Program-made: the position numbers and the translations under genes
The notes under the pieces: generated by a model
The model's database searches: none
What the model was told of the DNA's origin: nothing
The model's input: the letters and a program-made list of their open reading frames with translations, nothing else
Origin: Calocera cornea HHB12733
Taxonomy: Eukaryota; Basidiomycota; Dacrymycetes; Dacrymycetales; Dacrymycetaceae
Length of the DNA: 64,000 nucleotides
Assembly: GCA_001632435.1 (NCBI GenBank)
Contig: KV423916.1
Coordinates: 310,001-374,000 of the forward strand
Direction: 5' to 3'
Shown here: piece by piece, positions 59,015-64,000 of the stretch
Layout of the letters: each line of letters starts with the position of its first letter
Numbering within the stretch: the stretch's first letter is position 1

Positions 59015-59584
59015 ATGGCCTCAGAGCAAGAGACTCAGAGGCGGGCGAACGATAATCCAGGTACGCTAGGACGATGGTGCAGGGATGACGTCCGTACAAT
59101 CGGCGGACTAATAATGTATAGAGGGAAGCGCGAGCAATCAAGCGGAAGAGCCGAACGCGACGATCCGACCGGACGAACAGCTCGCGTTGGCCGTGAACGC
59201 AATGACGCGACAATTCCAGGTACGGTACAGCCGGTCATCTTTGCTACAAGCTGATCATAGGCTAGGACGCTATGCTCGCTGATCTACAAGAGGATAGAGG
59301 GGAGAACGGCGTCCGTGGGTCGGAGCGAGAGCAACGAAGCCGTCCGCGACGGGTGGATGCACTCCTCCAGGGCCTCTTCGAGTTCATCGATGTACGTGGT
59401 CTCAATCACGCGTACATACGAACGTACTGACAAAGACTAGGCAATGTCTCGAGGGGAGCAACAGGGATCGCCACAGTACCAAGATGTAGATGAAAAGGAG
59501 GGCAAGGGCAAGGGGCGGGTCGTACAGAACATAAGCGTGGCGACCAAGGGGCCGGGGGGGGCTAGGAAGACCAACCAGCCCTGA
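59015..59584 (+). CDS. Cargo gene 7: small hypothetical protein
   Basis: Unrecognised, 137 aa. Four exons: 59015-59060, 59122-59219, 59266-59391, 59441-59584, all closing in phase, which supports a real gene. N-terminus MASEQETQRRANDNP, then a helical charged middle (PDEQLALAVNAMTRQFQDAM), a stretch RRVDALLQGLFEFIDAM, and a Gly/Lys-rich tail (DEKEGKGKGRVVQNI). Possibly nucleic-acid associated, from its charge only. Confidence 0.6.
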
Positions 59585-60043
59585 GGGGACTGCGAAGTAC
59601 GCACAACGAGACTCGGGACAAGCCGTACATTGTATCATACGTACGTACAACACATATGCACATTGATGGAGCCATGAGTGGGGGCCAGAGGTGTGATATA
59701 CAGGCCGGAATCCGGACAGCGCGGACGAGAGGGGGTACAACGACCGCAGGACAAATGAGAAGATGCAGCACAAAGACGCAGTGGGGGCAAAGGCAAGCAA
59801 AGTAGGGTAGCAAAGGAAAGCGCAATGAGGACAATCCGTACGGTCAGATAAACTGACGATGGGGATTTGGGGTAGGTAGTAGAAATGCGAGGACTTATTA
59901 AGAACGGGGAGGAGGATGACCAGATCTGGCCAGAGGACAACAAAACAACTGATTCCATAACTATGTGTAACGATACAAATATCAGCGTACGGCCACCAAT
60001 ATGTGTTATAATAACTAAACCGGAGAGCCAATAACCGGAGTGG
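59585..60043. other. Right subterminal region of the element
   Basis: Gene-free. CCAGATCTGG occurs at 59920-59929 and a TACGTACGTAC run at about 59639-59649. Confidence 0.5.
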
Positions 60044-60208
60044 AAGCAGACCAGATCTGGTCTGGCTCAGCCAGATCTGGTCCGAGTGGTCTGGCTGACG
60101 GGAGACCACAACCCGGCCAGATCTGTCCAGGTAGGACCCCTAACAGGCCTGTCACGTCCCACAGGTTCAAGGGGCCTATTTGGTCTGTCCGGATGGCTGC
60201 CTAGGGTG
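60044..60208 (-). repeat. Right terminal inverted repeat, 165 bp
   Basis: Reverse complement of 38664-38828, identical throughout by eye, including the 18 bp palindrome (60047-60064). Confidence 0.95.
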
Positions 60209-60216
60209 AGATAGGC
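60209..60216. repeat. Right target-site duplication AGATAGGC
   Basis: Immediately follows the right TIR; exact copy of 38656-38663. Confidence 0.93.
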
Positions 60217-60889
60217 AGATAAATCCCATTCACTCGTCGGCACCGGCGATCTCTGCATAGATACGCGACATTGTTATTCCACCAACAGATTGCCTTGCAG
60301 ATCACCTGGACGATCGTTCACCCACCTGGCGGCGATGTGCGAACTGCACCTCACAGCTCGGAAGTACGCACGCCCTCCTCGGACACCTGCAACGCCCTCC
60401 CATCCACGAATGCCTACCGAAGCCTGTTATTAACCCCTCGCGGACATCGGCAACCGGATCTGCCTTCTTCTTCTTCATCCTCCACAAAGTCCCTGAACAG
60501 GAGCCAGGCCTTGGCCCGCGACCGCCCGCCCCCGCGGTCAGCCCCTGGGGCGTCGATCACACCCGATCACACGTCGATCACCGCCGATCACGTATGCACG
60601 CACCTTTGGTGCGCGTAGCGCCCCCGGCCCCCCCGCCGGGTTTGCGCTATCGTAGTTGGGTCGATTATGCGGTGGGCGGCTGGGAAGAAGAGAGAGCCGA
60701 GACCGGTCTGTCCCGACGGTCGTGCCTGGACCGGGCAAGGGCTTCAAGGCCCGTCTAGGAAGGAAGGGGGAGGGGGCGATCTCGGCGGCCCGAAGTGCTC
60801 GGGCGTCGGGGGTGCCCAGGGGGAGGGCGTCGTGAGAAGAAAAGAGAGGAATGCCGCACGGGTATTGTTGATACACGTCTGGGAGAGAT
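60217..60889. other. Host flank with four phased GATCAC repeats
   Basis: No gene supported. GATCAC occurs at 60555, 60565, 60576 and 60586, at 10-11 bp steps (one helical turn). Confidence 0.5.
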
Positions 60890-61125
60890 AATTCCTAGAG
60901 TAGCACCTGTCCGGAGGCAGACAGACTACAGTAGCACTCCGGGTGCAATTGCCTCGAATGGCACTTTTTAAGTCATAAGTTCACCTTACTTCTTCATGGA
61001 AGCAAAGTACAGGAGCGGGGGTATAGTGCGCAATTTGCCCGCCCAAAAAAGTGCCATTCCAGGCAATTGCACCCGGACTGCTACTGTAGTCTTTCCGCCT
61101 CCGGACTGGTGCTACTCTAGGAATT
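60890..61125. mobile_element. MITE-like element with about 80 bp inverted repeats
   Basis: Ends AATTCCTAGAGTAGCACC and its complement GGTGCTACTCTAGGAATT. The arms (about 60890-60970 and 61045-61125) match with a handful of differences. The 236 bp total length and lack of coding capacity fit a miniature inverted-repeat element. TSD unclear because the outermost AATT is itself palindromic. Confidence 0.8.
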
Positions 61126-61233
61126 CCCTCCGTCTGGGACGCGTTCACGGAAGCAACCTGCAAGACGCGTCCAGACCAAGCTGTATGCGCTCTCCTTCTG
61201 ACCACCCCCACGCGCACTCTGGACAATAATATC

Positions 61234-62541
61234 ATGCTTCACTTCCGCGCTCAAGTCGAGGCCGATAAGCGTTCTATCTCCGCCCAGCTGGGGGATCTAG
61301 AACGACGACGGCCGACCTCTGCCAGACAGGCGCGTATTGATGCACTCCGGCTCCAGCTGATAGGGCGCGACACGTCGATACATGCTCTTCCGGACGACGT
61401 GCTATCGTATATCTTCGAGCTGGGATCCGAGCGTGGAAGGGACATCTCCGTCAGCATCCTTATGTCGCACGTCTGTCAACGATGGAGGACGGTCGCGATT
61501 GCCACAGCTGTCATCTGGTCAAGTGTTGAGATTCATCTCCCCGACTCAAGGACCGCTCCCCTTGCCCGCGAATTTCTTCGCCGCTCCGCGCAAAGTCGTA
61601 TCCGGTTGGTGGTTCGCCTTTGGAATACCTCAAACCAATGTTCCTCGACTTGGCTTCGAACCCTCGTTCCTCGATGCGATGAATACACCCTTGCGTCCCG
61701 GTATTACCATCTCGAAGAGGCTCGCATTGTGGATCTGGTGCCCAAAGGACTAACCTCGAGTTTGAGAATCTTGACACTGTCCGATATAAGACTTCGGTCG
61801 AACGCTTTCTATCCCCTTCTGGACGCAGTGGAGTCATGCACTGGTCTCCATAAACTTGTCCTCGACGACTTCTGGTCTAGCGAAGAGAGGGACATCGTCA
61901 CAGAGCGAGTCATCCGAATGCCTGAACTTCGGCACCTCGAGCTTCATCGTCTCGCCGCCGCCACAGCCTGCTGCTTCAACTTTATTTCGAGGGTCGACGC
62001 ACCTGTAACTACGTTAACCCTCCTGGGGAACCTAGTAATACTGCCCACTACCTTGTGTAACAGACTACCATTTGCTGGTTCTATCCTCACCCTTACGCTT
62101 CACTCTTCCCACATCGACGACCTCTCCTCCCTATCCAATGCTATATGTGCAATGCCACTACTTCAGGATCTAGATGTGCAGCTACCACGTCGACACACCC
62201 AGGAGCTGCCCTATCCACCTTCACCAGTGTACACTACAAGGCTGAAGAACTTGACGCTTGACGGCCCTTGCGCATGCCAGATGCGAAGATTCATTGAGTT
62301 CCTGGAGAGTCATGGCCTTCCCCGCGGTGGGTCACACAAGAGGCTCGAGATCTCCCTGCGCATCGTTTGGGATTACAAATCCGATCGACGAGAGAGGATT
62401 CAGTACGAGTTTGACAACATGGCATGGTTGCTTGTCAATGTGACACGTGTAGAGCACATCTTCCGAGTGAGTAGGGATGTCATACCATCTGGATTTCTGC
62501 CGAACACGAACATGCACTCAACAAACATTCAACAGAGCTAA
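61234..62541 (+). CDS. F-box protein, single exon
   Basis: 435 aa. An N-terminal short coiled segment (QVEADKRSISAQLGDLERRR, ARQARIDALRLQLIGRD) precedes the F-box (IHALPDDVLSYIFELGSERG, then SHVCQRWRTVAIATAVIWSS). This order is the standard Agaricomycete F-box arrangement. The remainder has loose leucine-rich segments (SLRILTLSDIRLRS, LRHLELHRLAAATA, LLQDLDVQLPRR). Probably an SCF substrate adaptor. The MITE ends about 110 bp before its start, so it sits in the promoter. Confidence 0.85.
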   Translation: MLHFRAQVEADKRSISAQLGDLERRRPTSARQARIDALRLQLIGRDTSIHALPDDVLSYIFELGSERGRDISVSILMSHVCQRWRTVAIATAVIWSSVEIHLPDSRTAPLAREFLRRSAQSRIRLVVRLWNTSNQCSSTWLRTLVPRCDEYTLASRYYHLEEARIVDLVPKGLTSSLRILTLSDIRLRSNAFYPLLDAVESCTGLHKLVLDDFWSSEERDIVTERVIRMPELRHLELHRLAAATACCFNFISRVDAPVTTLTLLGNLVILPTTLCNRLPFAGSILTLTLHSSHIDDLSSLSNAICAMPLLQDLDVQLPRRHTQELPYPPSPVYTTRLKNLTLDGPCACQMRRFIEFLESHGLPRGGSHKRLEISLRIVWDYKSDRRERIQYEFDNMAWLLVNVTRVEHIFRVSRDVIPSGFLPNTNMHSTNIQQS

Positions 62542-63079
62542 CTGAGACGTTGCACGAAGTAAATTCCTGTTCCACTGTGCGGCATGTCTGCCAGATGCAA
62601 AAATATCTCCCCCAGTGACTGCCACTTCACTCCCTGTCCTTACACTATTGTATCATCGCCTGGTCCCCGTCGATCCTGTATGGCGATTATACCAATTAAA
62701 TGACGCACTGACTCAGTAGTGCAACAACTAGAACGCTATGCATGTCACCACTGTAATTATAATACCGCTATCAAACCGCTACTGTACAGGAACCGCGGAT
62801 GTTCTTGTTAGTGGTGTCCGCCCTGTTCGTCCCACAATCCGGGCGCATCATTTCATCATCGTGCTGATAGAAGCTCATCTGATCCTCCGTCACAGACACG
62901 ACGGCTCGATGTAGAGAGGCGACTCGGGATGGTGGGGGAATGGCAGAATGTGCGGTAGCCCGCCAAAACGGACGCGCCGATCAGACGGTACGCTCTTTCT
63001 CCTTCAACCATCATCTCTCTCCACGTTTGGGACCTGCCATCATTCCGCACTTCCGATCACAACTCAATGCTGACAATTA
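62542..63079. other. Intergenic region
   Basis: No gene seen. Confidence 0.45.
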
Positions 63080-63330
63080 GACAACATCCGCCGAGCTCCA
63101 GGAGCTCGAACGTGGGCAACCTATGCCAGACGACAACGGATTGATGTCCTCCAACGCCAGCGAATCGCCCTCGACTCGTGTTCGACGCGCTTCCGGACGG
63201 CCTGCTTTCCTACCTCTTTGAGCTTGGTCCCGACCTCGGGCCTAGTATCTCGTACGTCCTGCTTGTCTCGCACGTATGCCAACGGTGGAATACGGTGTCG
63301 CTCACCACAGCTAACATAATATATCGCGAC
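63080..63330 (+). pseudogene. F-box gene relic 1, related to 61234
   Basis: Fragments in shifting frames match the neighbour's N-terminus: TSAELQELERGQ, then YARRQRIDVLQRQRIALDS in a second frame, then FDALPDGLLSYLFELGPDLG and LLVSHVCQRWNTVSLTTAN in a third. At least two frameshifts, and no downstream body. Confidence 0.7.
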
Positions 63331-63409
63331 GAGTCGGCCAGCACGTGTTGCCTTTCATTCCCAGTCTACGATTGTCAATCAACCTGTTCATCATGCTGTA
63401 CTCTTGATC

Positions 63410-63625
63410 TCAAATCGATGCCGACAAACGTCTAATATCCACACAGATGCAAGACCCAGAACGAAGATGGTGCACCTGTAACAGACAAGCACGACTCGAT
63501 GCCATCTGAGGTCAGCTAATGAGCCTCGGTGCCTACATTCACTCGCTTCGAACACCGTGCTCTCTTACTCTTCGAAATATGATTCGGGACGCGGGCGGAC
63601 ATCTTCTTGTGTATTGACAGTGGAG
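63410..63625 (+). pseudogene. F-box gene relic 2, related to 61234
   Basis: IDADKRLISTQMQDPERRW, then NRQARLDAI followed by an in-frame TGA, then GQLMSLGAYIHSL. This matches EADKRSISAQLGDLERRR and ARQARIDALRLQLIGRD of the intact gene, in decayed form. Confidence 0.65.
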
Positions 63626-64000
63626 GAAGAGCTCGCTCGCGTTTGCCCTTCTTCAGAAGTAGACTGACAGGGTGAGCTTAAACCATAGGATAGTTGTTCG
63701 CTCACTCTCCGTGTGACAGCTTAGTCGTGTGACAATCACAGAAAAATAACAACACAGTTCATTCCTTCGTACATCATATGACTGAAGTGTGCACTACTGC
63801 AACAAGGCAAAGCCTGTTCTTTGAACTATTCTTAAACCCTAGTATATGGTCGTATACAGTAGGGAACTTTAATATTGCGAAAAATTCCTCCGTCGCAAGG
63901 AATGTTGTGGGCCTCGCCCACGTCAAAACAGCTCATGATTCGAAAACCATATTGTAAAACTATATACCTCAATTAAATAAAGTTAAAGAGATGGTCAATA
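63626..64000. other. AT-richer right edge
   Basis: No gene or repeat seen. Confidence 0.4.

Larger units (their letters stand above)
38664..60208. mobile_element. Complete 21.5 kb KDZ-superfamily DNA transposon
   Basis: Both ends carry a 165 bp inverted repeat beginning CACCCTAGGCAGCCATCCGG, identical at every position I compared, flanked by an 8 bp direct repeat. Between them lie eight gene models: 39132 (-), 40568 (+), 42953 (+), 45001 (+), 49714 (-), 50960 transposase-protease (+), 56312 GRF zinc finger (-), 59015 (+). KDZ elements are known as very large fungal DNA transposons. The identical TIRs, perfect TSD and open transposase frame suggest recent and possibly ongoing activity. The whole element is enriched in CGTACG and CCGTAC compared with its flanks. 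Confidence 0.95.

Noticed and set aside
38664..60208. Possible TET/JBP dioxygenase among the KDZ cargo
   Set aside because: KDZ elements in mushrooms are known to be associated with TET/JBP genes, so I looked for HxD and the distal His/Arg motifs in all cargo proteins and saw none.

Overview
The window is nuclear DNA of a filamentous basidiomycete, most likely an Agaricomycete (mushroom or polypore). Nearly every gene is split by many 46-65 bp GT-AG introns, and the gene content includes F-box families, MYND-finger proteins, GRF zinc fingers, TAP-like hydrolases and a KDZ transposon. The genus cannot be read from the sequence. I recognised no tRNA, rRNA or CRISPR array. All gene models are hand-spliced and phase-checked.

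Layout of the host DNA: a Tup1-type corepressor runs off the left edge (1-2590, minus). Four tandem membrane-anchored TAP-like alpha/beta hydrolases follow (3593-14393), then a putative cyclase (15431-16559). Next come an F-box gene, two tandem MYND genes, a second F-box gene and a broken F-box chimera (17292-25987). An L-fuconate dehydratase (26273-28051, minus), the RNA polymerase I/III subunit RPC19/AC19 (29397-30047), an OPT oligopeptide transporter (30831-33954, minus), an F-box pseudogene (34556-35812) and ATP-dependent PEP carboxykinase (36194-38091, minus) complete the left arm.

The most striking object is a 21,545 bp DNA transposon at 38664-60208. It has 165 bp terminal inverted repeats that are identical by eye and a perfect 8 bp target-site duplication (AGATAGGC), so it looks whole and recent. 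It inserted about 0.57 kb upstream of the PEP carboxykinase start. Its central gene (50960-55470, 12 exons, 1305 aa by my model) joins a KDZ (Kyakuja-Dileera-Zisupton) transposase to a C-terminal Ulp1-like C48 cysteine protease. Seven cargo genes accompany it: one GRF zinc-finger protein, one predicted two-helix membrane protein, and five that I cannot assign. A CCAGATCTGG palindrome occurs in both TIRs and in the divergent promoter of the transposase gene, which suggests self-recognition or autoregulation. The element also carries a 71 bp minisatellite, a near-perfect 21 bp-stem hairpin and a strong excess of CGTACG.

Right of the element lie a 236 bp MITE-like inverted-repeat element, an intact F-box gene (61234-62541) and two decayed relatives of it (63.1-63.6 kb). 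The window ends in AT-rich DNA with no gene seen.
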